A DNA stretch of 64,000 nucleotides from Hyphomicrobiales bacterium (GTDB lineage Bacteria > Pseudomonadota > Alphaproteobacteria > Rhizobiales > Rhizobiaceae). Each line of letters starts with the position of its first letter. Positions within the stretch are counted from its first letter, which is position 1. The translations under genes and the position numbers were made by a program. Location of the stretch: assembly GCA_900469965.1 (NCBI GenBank), contig UBZP01000012.1:62001-126000 (forward strand), in the 5' to 3' direction. Of this stretch, positions 42,350 to 52,400 are shown one piece after another. The notes beneath the pieces were generated by a model. That model was not told the DNA's origin and made no database searches. It worked only from the letters and a program-made list of their open reading frames with translations.

Positions 42350-44419
42350 CTAGCGCCCCTCGCGATACCAGGTCGCCGACAGGGCCAGCAGCAGCAGGCC
42401 GACGCCGGCGAAGCCGGCGAACAGCGGCAGGCTGTCGATCCCCTTCAGCACCGTCTCGTTGGTCATCCGCAGCGACAGCCGCTGCGGATCGGGTGCGCGC
42501 ACGGCGCCGGAGACCGGCAGGAGCGGGGGAACCCTGAGACTGCCCTCCTCGTCGGCCAGCCGGTGGACGATGCCCTTGGTGCTGTCTGCGAGCGGCGCCA
42601 GCGTCTCGGTGGTGGAGATCGTCGCCTTGAACTCCGGCGCATCGACGGCGCCGACATGCACGAGCGCGGTCAGGCCCTCGTTCTCGATCTCGTAGAGGCC
42701 GGTTTCAGCGGTCTTGACTTCGGCCTTGTAGAGGCCCGGGCTGCTCTCGCGCAGTTCGACCGGCCGCGTTGCGCCGGAGGGCAGCTTCATCATTGCCGGC
42801 CCCGGCGCTTCCTTGATCGTCTGGCGGGTGATCTCCAGGGTGCGGCCGAAGGCGCGCGCCGTCAGCGCCTCCTCTTCCAGCGCCGGTTCCTGCATCAGCC
42901 AGTGGGCGGTGCGGCGATAGAGCGAGACATGCGGCCCGCCGCCCTCGAAGCCGCGCGCCCACAGCCAGCCCTGGTCGGAGAGCAGCATGGCGACCCGGCC
43001 CTTGCCGTAGCGATTGAGCACCAGCAGCGGATTGTTGTCCGCGCCTTCCATGACGACGTTGCCCTGGGGGGCTGCGACATCGACGGTGCGGAACCAGCGA
43101 CCCCAGTGCGGCGGCTCGTCGAGGGCGCCCTCCAGGCCGCGCGTGACCGGGTGCTTCCTGCCCTGCTCGGACAGCCTCGGGAAGAAGGCCTTCTCGTTCA
43201 TCACGCCTGTCGGTGTGGCCGGCAGGACCACCGACAGCGGCGTATAGGCGATGGAATCGTCGCCGGCATGCTCGGGTCCGGCGGCGATCAGGAGCGCGCC
43301 GCCGTTTTCCACGTACTGGGCGATGTTGTCGTAATAGAGGATCGGCAGCACGCCGCGGTGCTGGTAGCGATCGAAGATGATCAGGTCGAACTCGTTGATC
43401 TTGTCGACGAACAGTTCGCGCGTGGGGAAGGCGATCAGCGACAGCTCGTTGATCGGCGTGCCGTCCTGCTTTTCCGGCGGGCGCAGGATGGTGAAGTGAA
43501 CGAGGTCGATCGCCGTGTCGGATTTCAAGAGGTTGCGCCAGGCGCGCTCGCCGGCATGCGGCTCGCCGGAGACGAGCAGCACGCGCAGGTTCTCGCGGAT
43601 GCCGTCGATGACGTGGACGGCGCGGTTGTTGGCGGTGGTGATCTCGCTGTCGACCGGATCGACGACGAATTCCAACACGTTGTTGCCGCCGCGCGGCACG
43701 GTGAAGCGGAACGGCGTCTCCGCACCCGGGGTTGCGGTCTCCGAGGCGATCTCGTTGCCGTTGAGGCGGATGGTCACGCGTGCCGCCGTGCCGGGGCTGC
43801 GACCGTCGTCGGTGACGCGGAACTTCAGCTCCTGCGGCTCGCCGACGATGCCGAAGCGCGGCGCGTTGAGCACCTCGATGCGCCGGTCGAATTCGTCCGG
43901 CCGCCCGGTGATCAGCGCGTGCACGGGCGCATCGAAGCTGGAGAAGGCCGCGGGGTCGGGAATGTCGTGCACCTGACCGTCGGTCAGCAGGATGGCGCCG
44001 CCGACGCGGGAGGGCGGGACGTCCGCAAGGGCCGAGGTCAGCGCGTCGAACAGGCGGGTCGAGGGGGTATCGGATTCCGGATCGTCGCCGGCCTCGACGA
44101 TACGCGGCTCGATGCGCGGGTAGCGCGCCAGCCGCTCCTTGAGTTCGGTCAGCGCCTGATCGGTCATCGCCGTGCGATCGGCATTCTGCTGGCTCTGGCT
44201 GCGGTCGACGATGACGGCGACGACGGTGGACAGCGCTTCGCGCTCCTCATTCATCACCACCGGGTTGGCGAGCGCCAGCAGCAGCAGCGCCAGCGCGAGC
44301 GTGCGGATCGTGGCACCGCGCACCCGGCGCCACAGGCCAAAGATCGCAAGCGCCGCGGCGACCAGCGCGAAGACGCCGATCACGGACCAGGGCAGCAGGG
44401 GGGAGAAGGCGATGTTCAT
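42350..44419 (-). CDS. Membrane protein with VWA/glutamine-amidotransferase-like domain
   Basis: A 689-residue inner-membrane protein, the last gene of a MoxR operon. Two helices lie at the N-terminus (about 10-30 and 38-55) and one at the C-terminus (LPLFAGFAGVGLLLLALSATW). Between them are a von Willebrand A-like part (STVVAVIVDRSQSQQNAD, ILLTDGQVHDIP) and a class I amidotransferase-like part (LIIFDRYQHRGVL, ENGGALLIAAGPEHAG). No catalytic Cys is seen. It starts one base after the stop of the DUF4159 gene. Such proteins assemble or sense at the envelope, but no function is proven. Confidence 0.78.
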   Translation of the reverse strand: MNIAFSPLLPWSVIGVFALVAAALAIFGLWRRVRGATIRTLALALLLLALANPVVMNEEREALSTVVAVIVDRSQSQQNADRTAMTDQALTELKERLARYPRIEPRIVEAGDDPESDTPSTRLFDALTSALADVPPSRVGGAILLTDGQVHDIPDPAAFSSFDAPVHALITGRPDEFDRRIEVLNAPRFGIVGEPQELKFRVTDDGRSPGTAARVTIRLNGNEIASETATPGAETPFRFTVPRGGNNVLEFVVDPVDSEITTANNRAVHVIDGIRENLRVLLVSGEPHAGERAWRNLLKSDTAIDLVHFTILRPPEKQDGTPINELSLIAFPTRELFVDKINEFDLIIFDRYQHRGVLPILYYDNIAQYVENGGALLIAAGPEHAGDDSIAYTPLSVVLPATPTGVMNEKAFFPRLSEQGRKHPVTRGLEGALDEPPHWGRWFRTVDVAAPQGNVVMEGADNNPLLVLNRYGKGRVAMLLSDQGWLWARGFEGGGPHVSLYRRTAHWLMQEPALEEEALTARAFGRTLEITRQTIKEAPGPAMMKLPSGATRPVELRESSPGLYKAEVKTAETGLYEIENEGLTALVHVGAVDAPEFKATISTTETLAPLADSTKGIVHRLADEEGSLRVPPLLPVSGAVRAPDPQRLSLRMTNETVLKGIDSLPLFAGFAGVGLLLLALSATWYREGR

Positions 44420-47233
44420 CTACTGTCCCAGCCTTTCGAGAAGGGCGGGAACATGGACCTGGTCCGCCTTGTAGTTGCCGGTCAGCATGTACATCATGAT
44501 GTTGACGCCCGAGCGGAAGGCGTGCTCGCGCTGGGTCTCGTCCGGCGGCACGGTCGGCAGCAGCGCCATGCCGTTGTCGTCGATGGCCCAGGCGCCGGCG
44601 AAGTCGTTGCCGGTGATCATGATCGGGGAGACGCCGTCGCCGGCACGGGCAGGGCGGTTCGGATCCTGCTGCTGGTCCAGCTCGGCCTCGACCCAGAGCG
44701 GGCTGCCGGTGAAGCGGCCGGGGAAATTCGACAGAAGATAGAAGGACTTGGTGAGCACGTGCTCCGGCGGGACGGGTTCCAGCGGGGGAATGTCGAGATT
44801 GGCCAGGATGTCGCGCAGGCGCTGCGTATTGGGGCTCGTGTCGCCGCTTTCCAGCGAGGAGAACTGGTCGCGCGTGTCGAACAGCACGGTGCCGCCGTTG
44901 CGCATGTAGGCGTCGATGCGGCTGATCGTGGCCGAGGTCGGCATGTCGGCGGAGGCGCTCACCGGCCAGTAGAGCAGCGGAAAGACGGCCAGTTCGTCCC
45001 TGGAGATGTCGACGGCCACCGGTGCGCCGGGCTCGAGCGTGGTTCGGTAGGTCAGGAATTCGGTCAGCCCCGCCAGCCCGCGCTCGGAGACGCGATCGAC
45101 GTCGGGCTCGCCGGTGACGACATAGGCGAGGTGGGTGGTGTCCATCCGCTCGAGCAGTTCGGCGTCGTCGGGCCTGGCGTCGTCGGCGTATGACGGCGCC
45201 GGCGACAGGGCCGCGAGCGAAACACCGAGACCCACGGCCAGCGCGAGCGCGGCGGCGCCACGGGCGGCGGCCGGCCGGAAGCGGCGGGCAAAGGCTCCGC
45301 TCATGAACAGCACGATCAGGCAATCGGCGAGCAGGAGAAGCGTGGCGATCAGGAACAGCGCCGGCTTCAATGACTGCGCGACCTGGCCGATCAGGTTTTC
45401 GCGGGTGACGGCGGCGCCATCGGCGGCCGGCAGCGGGGCGAGGTTCGTTCCCGCCGGAAACAGGTTGTGGGCCAAGAAGCCGTCCTGCGAACCGTAGAGC
45501 CCGGGGGGATTGTCGACGTTGGCGGGCACGGCGCCGGCCGCGGCCGGGTCGAGCGGCTTGGCCTCGCCGGTATCGGTGGTGAGGGTGCCGACCGCGGTCA
45601 GCAGCCGGAAGGGCGGCAGGTGCTGGCCCTGCGTGTCGCCGGTCGCTGCGACCCCGCCGCCGCGCGACAGCTGCACGCTGCGGCGGAGCATCTCGACGAA
45701 ATCGCCCGATAGCGGCAGGTTCGACCAGCCGGTCTCGGCGCTGACATGGAAGAGCACGATGCGGCCCGCGCCGACCTTGCCGGTGGTCACGAGCGGCGTG
45801 CCGTCGGCGAGGCTCGCCCAGGTGCGCTCCGGCAGGTCGGGCGTCGGTTCGGCCAGCACCTGCCGCTTGACGAGCACGTCGCCTGCGCGCGGCATGCCGG
45901 CGAAGGGGCTCGTCTGCGGGTAGTCAGCGAGCGGCTGCGGTTCGGACCAGGACAGCGCGCCGTCGAGCGCGCGCTCCCCCTTGCGCAGGACGACCGGCAC
46001 CAGCGGGTCGTCGGCGGGGGCGGCGGCGAGCCGCGGACCGGCGAAGCGGATCAGCATGCCGCCGGCCTCGATCCAGCGCTGCAGCGGTGCGTAGGTCTCC
46101 TCCGGCAGGCGCCCGACGTCGGCCATGATGATGACGGAGGGGCGCTGCTCCAGGAGCTCGGGGATGCCGGCGGCAAGGTCGGCGACATTGGGCCGGACGA
46201 GATCGGAGTAGGGCGCCAGCGCCTGCTCGATGTAATGGAGCGAGGACAGCAGCGGCTGGCTCGCGTCATGCGTCTCGCCGGTGAGCAGGGCGACGCGGCG
46301 GCGGCGGAAGCCGTCGTCGAGCATGTAGGTGCCGCCGGCGGTGGCAAGACCGTCGATCGTTACCTGGGCGAAGTCGTTGCGCAGTTCGAAGGGGGCGGCG
46401 ATGCTGCCGGTACCGCTCGAAGCGCCGGCGGCGAAGGTCAGGGTGCCGTTGGCGATCGCCCGGCCGCGCGTGTCGTGCGCGGTCAGCGACAGCGTGCGCG
46501 CCTCGCCATCGGCAAGGCGGCTGGCGGTGACGTCCATCGCCTCGGCATCGTTGCTGGCGTCGGTCAGCGCGATCGTGCCGCGGCCGTCGCCCTCGACGAG
46601 GCGCAGCTGCGCGGGCCGCAGGGCCTGCAGCGCTGCGACCGTGTCGTCCGCCTCGCTGCCGGCGATGCCGTCGGAAAGGAAGGCCAGCGTCCCCGGCTGC
46701 GTGCCGGCGAGCGCGGTCTGGAGTGCCGCGACGGCCTGCGCGCGATGGGCGGGCAGCGGGCGCGGCTGGGCGGCGGCGAGCCGGGTGCGGGCGGTGGCCG
46801 CATCCGCCGGGACCGCGTCATTCTGGCGGTCGACGGTGAAGACCACCGAGATCGGCAAGTCGCGGGCCTCGGCGTCGTCCACCATGGCGTTCGCGGTGTC
46901 GATCCGGCGCTGCCAGTCGCCGGCCGCGGCCCAGCTGTTGTCGATCACCAGCACCAGCGGTCCGGAGCCGGCGAGCGTGTTCTCGCGCGGATTGAGCACC
47001 GGGTCGGCGATCGCGAGGATGACGGCTGCGGCCATCAGCATGCGCAGCAGCGTCAGCCACCAGGGGCTGCGCGCCGGCGTCTCCTCGCGCTTGAGGATGG
47101 AGGCCAGGATGCGGAACGGCGGAAAGGCCTCGACGACGGGCTTCGGCGGGGTGAGCCGCAGCAGCCACCAGATCGCCGGCAGCAGGACCAGGGCTGTAAG
47201 GACTGCGGGATAGGCGAAGGCAAGGCCGCTCAT
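44420..47233 (-). CDS. BatA/DUF4159 domain membrane protein
   Basis: A 937-residue protein. Residues 1-80 are a BatA-type N-terminal membrane region (FAYPAVLTALVLLPAIWWLLRLTPPKP, then a second helix). A VWA-like domain follows (LVLVIDNSWAAAGDWQ). A third helix pair lies near 630-685 and a DUF4159 domain fills the C-terminus (VFPLLYWPVSASADMPT, MRNGGTVLFDTRDQ). The ATG overlaps the DUF58 stop by four bases. It belongs to the conserved MoxR-DUF58-BatA-type operon, thought to act in envelope maturation. Confidence 0.8.
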   Translation of the reverse strand: MSGLAFAYPAVLTALVLLPAIWWLLRLTPPKPVVEAFPPFRILASILKREETPARSPWWLTLLRMLMAAAVILAIADPVLNPRENTLAGSGPLVLVIDNSWAAAGDWQRRIDTANAMVDDAEARDLPISVVFTVDRQNDAVPADAATARTRLAAAQPRPLPAHRAQAVAALQTALAGTQPGTLAFLSDGIAGSEADDTVAALQALRPAQLRLVEGDGRGTIALTDASNDAEAMDVTASRLADGEARTLSLTAHDTRGRAIANGTLTFAAGASSGTGSIAAPFELRNDFAQVTIDGLATAGGTYMLDDGFRRRRVALLTGETHDASQPLLSSLHYIEQALAPYSDLVRPNVADLAAGIPELLEQRPSVIIMADVGRLPEETYAPLQRWIEAGGMLIRFAGPRLAAAPADDPLVPVVLRKGERALDGALSWSEPQPLADYPQTSPFAGMPRAGDVLVKRQVLAEPTPDLPERTWASLADGTPLVTTGKVGAGRIVLFHVSAETGWSNLPLSGDFVEMLRRSVQLSRGGGVAATGDTQGQHLPPFRLLTAVGTLTTDTGEAKPLDPAAAGAVPANVDNPPGLYGSQDGFLAHNLFPAGTNLAPLPAADGAAVTRENLIGQVAQSLKPALFLIATLLLLADCLIVLFMSGAFARRFRPAAARGAAALALAVGLGVSLAALSPAPSYADDARPDDAELLERMDTTHLAYVVTGEPDVDRVSERGLAGLTEFLTYRTTLEPGAPVAVDISRDELAVFPLLYWPVSASADMPTSATISRIDAYMRNGGTVLFDTRDQFSSLESGDTSPNTQRLRDILANLDIPPLEPVPPEHVLTKSFYLLSNFPGRFTGSPLWVEAELDQQQDPNRPARAGDGVSPIMITGNDFAGAWAIDDNGMALLPTVPPDETQREHAFRSGVNIMMYMLTGNYKADQVHVPALLERLGQ

Positions 47234-48150
47234 CGGCGATCTCCCGCCGCCTTGGTCGCCGGCATGCCGGAGAGGTACATGTGGACTGCGACGAGCGCTT
47301 CGGAGGCGAGGTGGTCGGTGCGGTGGGCGATGAAGCTCCAGCCGAGATGGCGCAGGCTGTCGGCGAGCGCCGTGCGGCGAGCCGTGTAGGCGCGGCCGTA
47401 GTCGTCCTTCAGCGTCTCGGCGCGGCCGGCCGTCATCTTCTCGCCGGTCTCGGGGTCGGTGAACTCGGTGCGCCCGGCATAGGGGAAGAGTTCCTCGGCA
47501 GGATCGGCGATCTCGACCACGTGGCCGCGCAGGCCGCGGCGGGCGAGCGGGGCGAGACGCGCCATGATGGCGTCCGGCGCGTCGAGGAAGTCGCCGATCA
47601 GGACGATGTCGCTCATGCCGCGGATCATGCCGGTGCGCGGCAGGCCGTCGGCGAGCGGGCTATGCGACAGGGCGGTGGCGAGCCGTTCGGCCGCATTGCG
47701 CGCGGCGATCGGCTCCATCACGCCGGGGCAGCCGATCCGCTCGCCGGAGCGGGCGAGGATCTCCGCCAGCGCCAGCATGATGACGAGGGCGCGGCTCTCC
47801 TTGGAGACGCTGCCGAGCGTGGACTTGTACATCATCGACGGCGACAGGTCGGCCCAGAGCCAGATCGTGTGGGCGGCCTCCCATTCGCGGTCGCGCACAT
47901 AGGTGTGGTCGTCGCGGGCGGAGCGCCGCCAGTCGATGCGCGCGAGGCTCTCGCCATCCACATAGGGGCGGAACTGCCAGAAGTTCTCGCCGATGCCGCG
48001 CTTGCGGCGGCCGTGCCAGCCGGCGATGACGGTGTTGGCGAGGCGGCGCGCCTCGACCAGGCAGTCCGGGATGAGGACCGCGCGGGCCTGCGCCCGGGAA
48101 AGCACTTCGGCCGACGGCGTCCGCTCTACGATGGTTCCGATGGCGGCCAT
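47230..48150 (-). CDS. DUF58 domain protein
   Basis: A 306-residue soluble protein with the DUF58 signature RPYVDGESLARIDWRRSARDDHTYVRDREWE and a VWA-like segment (IWLWADLSPSM). DUF58 proteins are regular partners of MoxR ATPases. It lies 12 bases after the moxR stop and overlaps the next gene by four bases. Confidence 0.87.
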   Translation of the reverse strand: MAAIGTIVERTPSAEVLSRAQARAVLIPDCLVEARRLANTVIAGWHGRRKRGIGENFWQFRPYVDGESLARIDWRRSARDDHTYVRDREWEAAHTIWLWADLSPSMMYKSTLGSVSKESRALVIMLALAEILARSGERIGCPGVMEPIAARNAAERLATALSHSPLADGLPRTGMIRGMSDIVLIGDFLDAPDAIMARLAPLARRGLRGHVVEIADPAEELFPYAGRTEFTDPETGEKMTAGRAETLKDDYGRAYTARRTALADSLRHLGWSFIAHRTDHLASEALVAVHMYLSGMPATKAAGDRR

Positions 48151-48162
48151 GAAGCGCCTCCG

Positions 48163-49176
48163 TCAGCCGCGGGCCTGCCGGACCAGCGAGGCGATGACGT
48201 CGCGCACCGAGATGCCCTCGGCGCGGGCGGCGAAGGTCAGCGCCATGCGGTGCTGCAGCACGGGCTCGGCAAGGGCCAGCACGTCGTCGATGGAGGGCGC
48301 CAGGCGCCCCTCGTAGAGGGCGCGGGCGCGGGCGCAGAGCATCAGCGCCTGTCCGGCGCGCGGGCCGGGACCCCAGGCGACCTGCTTGTCGGTCTCGGCA
48401 TTGCCGTGCCCCGGGCGGGCGGAGCGGACGAGGGCGAGGATCGCGTCGAGCACCGTCTCTCCGATCGGCATCTGGCGGATCAGCATCTGGATTTCCTGCA
48501 GGCGTTCGGCGGTGAGCGCCTGGCCCGCCTCGGCCTCGGCAAGCCCGGTCGTCTCCAGCAGGATGCGCCGCTCGGCGGCGAGGTCGGGATAATGCACGTC
48601 GACCTGCAGCAGGAACCGGTCGAGCTGCGCCTCGGGCAGGGGATAGGTCCCCTCCTGCTCCAGCGGGTTCTGCGTCGCCAGCACGTGGAAGGGGCGGGGC
48701 AGGTCGTTGGCGCGGCCGGCGACGGTTACGTGGTATTCCTGCATCGCCTGGAGAAGCGCCGACTGCGTGCGCGGCGAGGCGCGGTTGATCTCGTCGGCCA
48801 TCAGGAGCTGGGTGAAGATCGGGCCGGGGACGAAACGGAACGAGCGCCGGCCGTTCTCATCCTGGTCCATCACCTCCGAGCCGAGGATGTCGGACGGCAT
48901 CAGGTCGGGGGTGAACTGGATGCGGCTGGAATCGAGGCCGAGCACGGTGCCGAGCGTGGAGACCAGCTTGGTCTTGGCGAGGCCCGGCACGCCGACCAGC
49001 AGCGCATGGCCGCCGGAGAGGACGGCGAGCATCGTCTGCTCCACGACGCTCTCCTGGCCGAAGATGACCTTGCCGACCTCCTGGCGTACCCTGGCGATGT
49101 CGGAAAGCGCGCGTTCGGCGGCGGCGATCACGGCCTTTTCGTCGAGAGCTGCTTCGGAGGATGTCATCACGCCCAT
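48163..49176 (-). CDS. MoxR-family AAA+ ATPase
   Basis: A 337-residue AAA+ chaperone of the MoxR type. Walker A is LVGVPGLAKTKLV (near residue 80), Walker B is LLMADEINRA (near 135), sensor 1 is VLATQNPLEQEGTYPLPEAQLDRF. The C-terminal lid is helical. MoxR proteins help load metals or fold VWA-domain partners, here the DUF58, DUF4159 and 689-residue products downstream. GGAGACGACC precedes the ATG. It is divergent from the DUF1285 operon. Confidence 0.9.
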   Translation of the reverse strand: MGVMTSSEAALDEKAVIAAAERALSDIARVRQEVGKVIFGQESVVEQTMLAVLSGGHALLVGVPGLAKTKLVSTLGTVLGLDSSRIQFTPDLMPSDILGSEVMDQDENGRRSFRFVPGPIFTQLLMADEINRASPRTQSALLQAMQEYHVTVAGRANDLPRPFHVLATQNPLEQEGTYPLPEAQLDRFLLQVDVHYPDLAAERRILLETTGLAEAEAGQALTAERLQEIQMLIRQMPIGETVLDAILALVRSARPGHGNAETDKQVAWGPGPRAGQALMLCARARALYEGRLAPSIDDVLALAEPVLQHRMALTFAARAEGISVRDVIASLVRQARG

Positions 49177-49338
49177 GGTCGTCTCCAGATTACCGGTTTA
49201 GGCCTGCCGCAGGGCCGAAGCTGCTGTCGCTCCAACGGTCGATTGTTGAGCTTATCGGCTCGCCTGCTGCTGACAAGCCATGATGAAATGACTATCTCGT
49301 CACAATAGCTTGAGATAGGGGCCAACCGGGACGGAACA

Positions 49339-49962
49339 ATGGCGAAGGGCGATATTCAGGCTTCGGGCGATGCGGCGGGACTGGCGGCGCTGATCGCGCG
49401 CGCCGCAGCCGACAAGGGCGACCAAAAACGGGGCCTGCCGCCCGTCGAGAAGTGGAATCCTCCCGATTGCGGCGACATCGACATGGAGATCAGGGCCGAC
49501 GGCACCTGGTTCTACATGGGCACGCCGATCGGCCGGGCGCCGCTGGTGCGGCTGTTTTCCACGGTGTTGCGGCGCGAGGAGGACGGCAGGACCTGTCTCG
49601 TAACACCTGTGGAAAAGGTCGGCATCCGCGTCGTCGACGCGCCGTTCGTCGCCGTCGAGATGGAAGCGGTGGGGGAAGGGGAGACTCAGGTGCTGACGTT
49701 CCGCACCAATGTCGGCGACGTGGTCGAGGCCGGCAGCGAGCATCCGCTGCGCTTCGTCATCCATGGCGATAACAAAGAATTGAAGCCCTACCTGCACGTC
49801 AGGGGCCGTCTGGAGGCGCTCGTTTCGCGGCCGGTCATGTACGACATCGTCGCCCTCGGCGAGACGATCGCGGTGGAGGGGACGGAAATGTTCGCCGTCC
49901 GCTCGGGTGGTGCCGTCTTTCCGATCATGCCGGCGGCAGAGCTGGAAGCGGTTTCGCGATGA
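49339..49962 (+). CDS. DUF1285 family protein
   Basis: A 207-residue soluble protein of the DUF1285 family. It has PVEKWNPPDCGDIDMEIRADGTWFYMGTPIGR and RLFSTVLRREEDGRTCLVTPVEK, the family's two conserved blocks, and a C-terminal pleckstrin-like part. Function unknown. The stop overlaps the start of the Nudix gene (ATGA), and this three-gene unit ends with the CCA transferase. Confidence 0.86.
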   Translation: MAKGDIQASGDAAGLAALIARAAADKGDQKRGLPPVEKWNPPDCGDIDMEIRADGTWFYMGTPIGRAPLVRLFSTVLRREEDGRTCLVTPVEKVGIRVVDAPFVAVEMEAVGEGETQVLTFRTNVGDVVEAGSEHPLRFVIHGDNKELKPYLHVRGRLEALVSRPVMYDIVALGETIAVEGTEMFAVRSGGAVFPIMPAAELEAVSR

Positions 49963-50591
49963 GCCTTCCCCTCTACAGTGCGGCCGAGTTCCGGCGCCGT
50001 GCCATTTTGCAGTCGCGGACGATCACCGCCGACAGCTGGCGGGAGAGCGGCGATGCCAAGCTGAACCCGGCGACGATCGCGCATGTTGAGGACATGAAGC
50101 TGAAGGACGCGGCGGTGCTGGTCGCGGCGGTGGACGAGGGCGACGATGCCCGGCTGATCTTCACGCAGCGCACCGCGTCGCTGCGCAAGCATTCCGGCCA
50201 GATCGCCTTCCCGGGCGGGGCGGTGGACGAGGACGACCATGACGTCGAGGCGGCCGCGGCGCGCGAGGCGGAGGAGGAGATCGGGCTCGACCGCCGGCTG
50301 GTGGAGCCGGTCGGCCGCCTGCCGGACTACATGGCGCTCTCGGGCTTTCGCATCACCCCGGTGCTGGCGGTGGTTCAGCCGGGCTTTTCGCTGACGCTCA
50401 ACCCCGTCGAGGTCGACGACGTCTTCGAGGTGCCGCTGTCGTTCCTGATGAACCCGGAGAACCACGAGACCGGCAGCGGCGTCTGGCTCGGCGGCGAGCG
50501 GCACTACTATCGCATGCCCTACGAGGGGCGGAACATCTGGGGAATCACCGCCGGCATCGTGCGGGTGATCTATGAAAGGCTCTATGCATGA
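49959..50591 (+). CDS. CoA pyrophosphatase, Nudix family
   Basis: A 210-residue Nudix enzyme that cleaves CoA or oxidised CoA into phosphopantetheine and 3',5'-ADP. The CoA-specific motif is ASLRKHSGQIAFPGGAVDE, followed by a full Nudix box (AREAEEEIGL). RLPDYMALSGFRITPVLA matches the NudL group. It overlaps both neighbours by four bases and is translated with them. Confidence 0.9.
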   Translation: MSLPLYSAAEFRRRAILQSRTITADSWRESGDAKLNPATIAHVEDMKLKDAAVLVAAVDEGDDARLIFTQRTASLRKHSGQIAFPGGAVDEDDHDVEAAAAREAEEEIGLDRRLVEPVGRLPDYMALSGFRITPVLAVVQPGFSLTLNPVEVDDVFEVPLSFLMNPENHETGSGVWLGGERHYYRMPYEGRNIWGITAGIVRVIYERLYA

Positions 50592-51847
50592 CGTCGCTAT
50601 CGGATCAGGACTGGTTCAGGCAACCGGCGCTGCGGCGCGTGCTCGACCTGCTCAATGCCGACGGCGGCGAGGCCCGCATCGCCGGCGGGGCGGTGCGCAA
50701 TGCGTTGATGGGCGTGCCGGCCGGCGACGTCGACATCGCCACCACGCTCGTGCCGCAGGAGGTGGTCGCGCGCGCCAGGGCTGCCGGGATCAAGGCGGTG
50801 CCGACGGGGATCGAGCATGGAACCGTGACGCTGGTGGCGAGCGGAACGCCCTTCGAGGTGACGACGCTGCGCCGGGACGTGGAGACGGACGGCCGCCGGG
50901 CGCAGGTGGCGTTCGGCACGGACTGGCAGCAGGACGCCGAACGGCGCGACCTGACGATCAATGCGCTCTATGCGACCGCCGACGGCGAGGTGATCGACCT
51001 GGTGGGCGGGCTGCCGGACATCGAGACGCGGACGGTGCGGTTCATCGGCGATGCGGCGCAGAGGATCGCCGAGGATCACCTGCGGATCCTGCGCTTCTTC
51101 CGCTTCTTCGCCTTCTACGGCGGCGGCCGCCCCGACGCGGACGGGCTGAGGGCCTGCGCGCGGGCGAAGGACAAGCTCGCGTCCCTTTCGGCCGAGCGGG
51201 TCTGGTCGGAGACCAAGAAGCTTCTGACCGCCGCCGATCCGTTCCGGGCGCTCTTGTGGATGCGGCAGTCCGGCGTGCTCACCGCCATCCTGCCCGAGAC
51301 CGAGAAGTGGGGCATCGACGCCATCCCGGCGCTGGTGGCTGCGGAACAGGCGCTGAAGTGGGAACCGGACCCGCTGCTCCGGCTTGCGGCGATGGTGCCG
51401 CCGGATGCGGCGCGGCTTTCCGCCCTGGCGCAGCGCCTGCGGCTGTCGCGCGCGGAAGCCGCCTATCTGGCGGACTGGGCCGCAGCGCCCGACATTCCGA
51501 AGACGATCGCCGAGACCGCCTTCGACCGCATGCTCTACCGCACCGGGCGCGAGGGGCTGACAACGCGGCTGAAGCTGGCGCTGGCGCTCGTGCGCTCGAA
51601 GGCCGCGGACGATCCGCAGGCGATGGCGGAGAGCGCCCGCCTGCAGCGGCTGCTGACGCGCGCGGCCGGCTGGACACGTCCGGCCTTCCCGCTGTCGGGC
51701 GCCGACGTGCTCGCGGCCGGCGTCGCGGCCGGCCCGGCGGTCGGCAAGGTGCTGGGCGCGCTGGAGACGGAATGGGTGGAGGGCAATTTCACCCTCGACC
51801 GCGCAGCGCTGATGGCGCGGCTGGAGACGCTGGCGAAGGACGCCTGA
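50588..51847 (+). CDS. cca: CCA tRNA nucleotidyltransferase
   Basis: A 419-residue class II nucleotidyltransferase that adds CCA (or A) to tRNA 3' ends. Motif A: IAGGAVRNALMG and DVDIATT (residues about 30-55, catalytic Asp pair). Motif B: RRDLTINALYA. Motif C/D: RIAEDHLRILRFFRFFAFYG. It lacks the HD domain of the enterobacterial enzyme. It is the last gene of the DUF1285-Nudix-cca operon. Confidence 0.92.
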   Translation: MTSLSDQDWFRQPALRRVLDLLNADGGEARIAGGAVRNALMGVPAGDVDIATTLVPQEVVARARAAGIKAVPTGIEHGTVTLVASGTPFEVTTLRRDVETDGRRAQVAFGTDWQQDAERRDLTINALYATADGEVIDLVGGLPDIETRTVRFIGDAAQRIAEDHLRILRFFRFFAFYGGGRPDADGLRACARAKDKLASLSAERVWSETKKLLTAADPFRALLWMRQSGVLTAILPETEKWGIDAIPALVAAEQALKWEPDPLLRLAAMVPPDAARLSALAQRLRLSRAEAAYLADWAAAPDIPKTIAETAFDRMLYRTGREGLTTRLKLALALVRSKAADDPQAMAESARLQRLLTRAAGWTRPAFPLSGADVLAAGVAAGPAVGKVLGALETEWVEGNFTLDRAALMARLETLAKDA

Positions 51848-52040
51848 CGGCGGGGCAAGGCGGCGGGGCAGGATAGGGGGCTGGCGAGCAGGGCTGGGTC
51901 AGCTGCGGATGCGGACGGCCACCGCACAGCGAAACGCCGCGCAGGCCGTTGCGCGGCGCCGGTCGGGTCGCCGGAAAGAGCGTTGCCCGTCATCATTGCT
52001 TTCAACGAGGCCCGTCAGCGGTGCCCGTCAGCGATGTCGA

Positions 52041-52226
52041 TCAGGCACTCACCTTCTCGTCGACGATCCTGGCCTTGATGTTTTCGACCATGTTCTCGCG
52101 AATGACGGTTTCGCCATGGGCGGTGCGCATGTGCTCGACCACGCGGCGGACGACTTCCGCATCGTTGTCGGCGCGCGTATGCCACTCGCAACCGGGGACG
52201 AGCGTTCCACATTCGAACAGTCTCAT
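52041..52226 (-). CDS. DUF1059 small protein
   Basis: A 61-residue protein with the DUF1059 pattern: MRLFECGTLVPGCEWHTRADN, with two cysteines, then EVVRRVVEHMRTAHGE. Function unknown; the spaced cysteines and histidines suggest metal binding. GGGAGAGATGCC precedes the ATG. Confidence 0.88.
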   Translation of the reverse strand: MRLFECGTLVPGCEWHTRADNDAEVVRRVVEHMRTAHGETVIRENMVENIKARIVDEKVSA

Positions 52227-52400
52227 GGCATCTCTCCCTATGTTCTTGCCAGTGTTCCTGGCTGGCAGCTTGTCGTTGCCTGGCAGGTTGTCCTTGCTTG
52301 GTCTGTTCTGCCGCCCCGTTCGACCGTTGGCCGGATCAGGACGTGGTGCGAAGGCAACGCGGAACGGACGGTGTGGTTCCGCCCCGCGAAAGCGCTGCCT

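Noticed and set aside
42563-45193. 876-codon plus-strand open frame opposite the MoxR-operon membrane proteins
   Set aside because: It spans two real genes on the other strand, including their junction, and shows no domain pattern.
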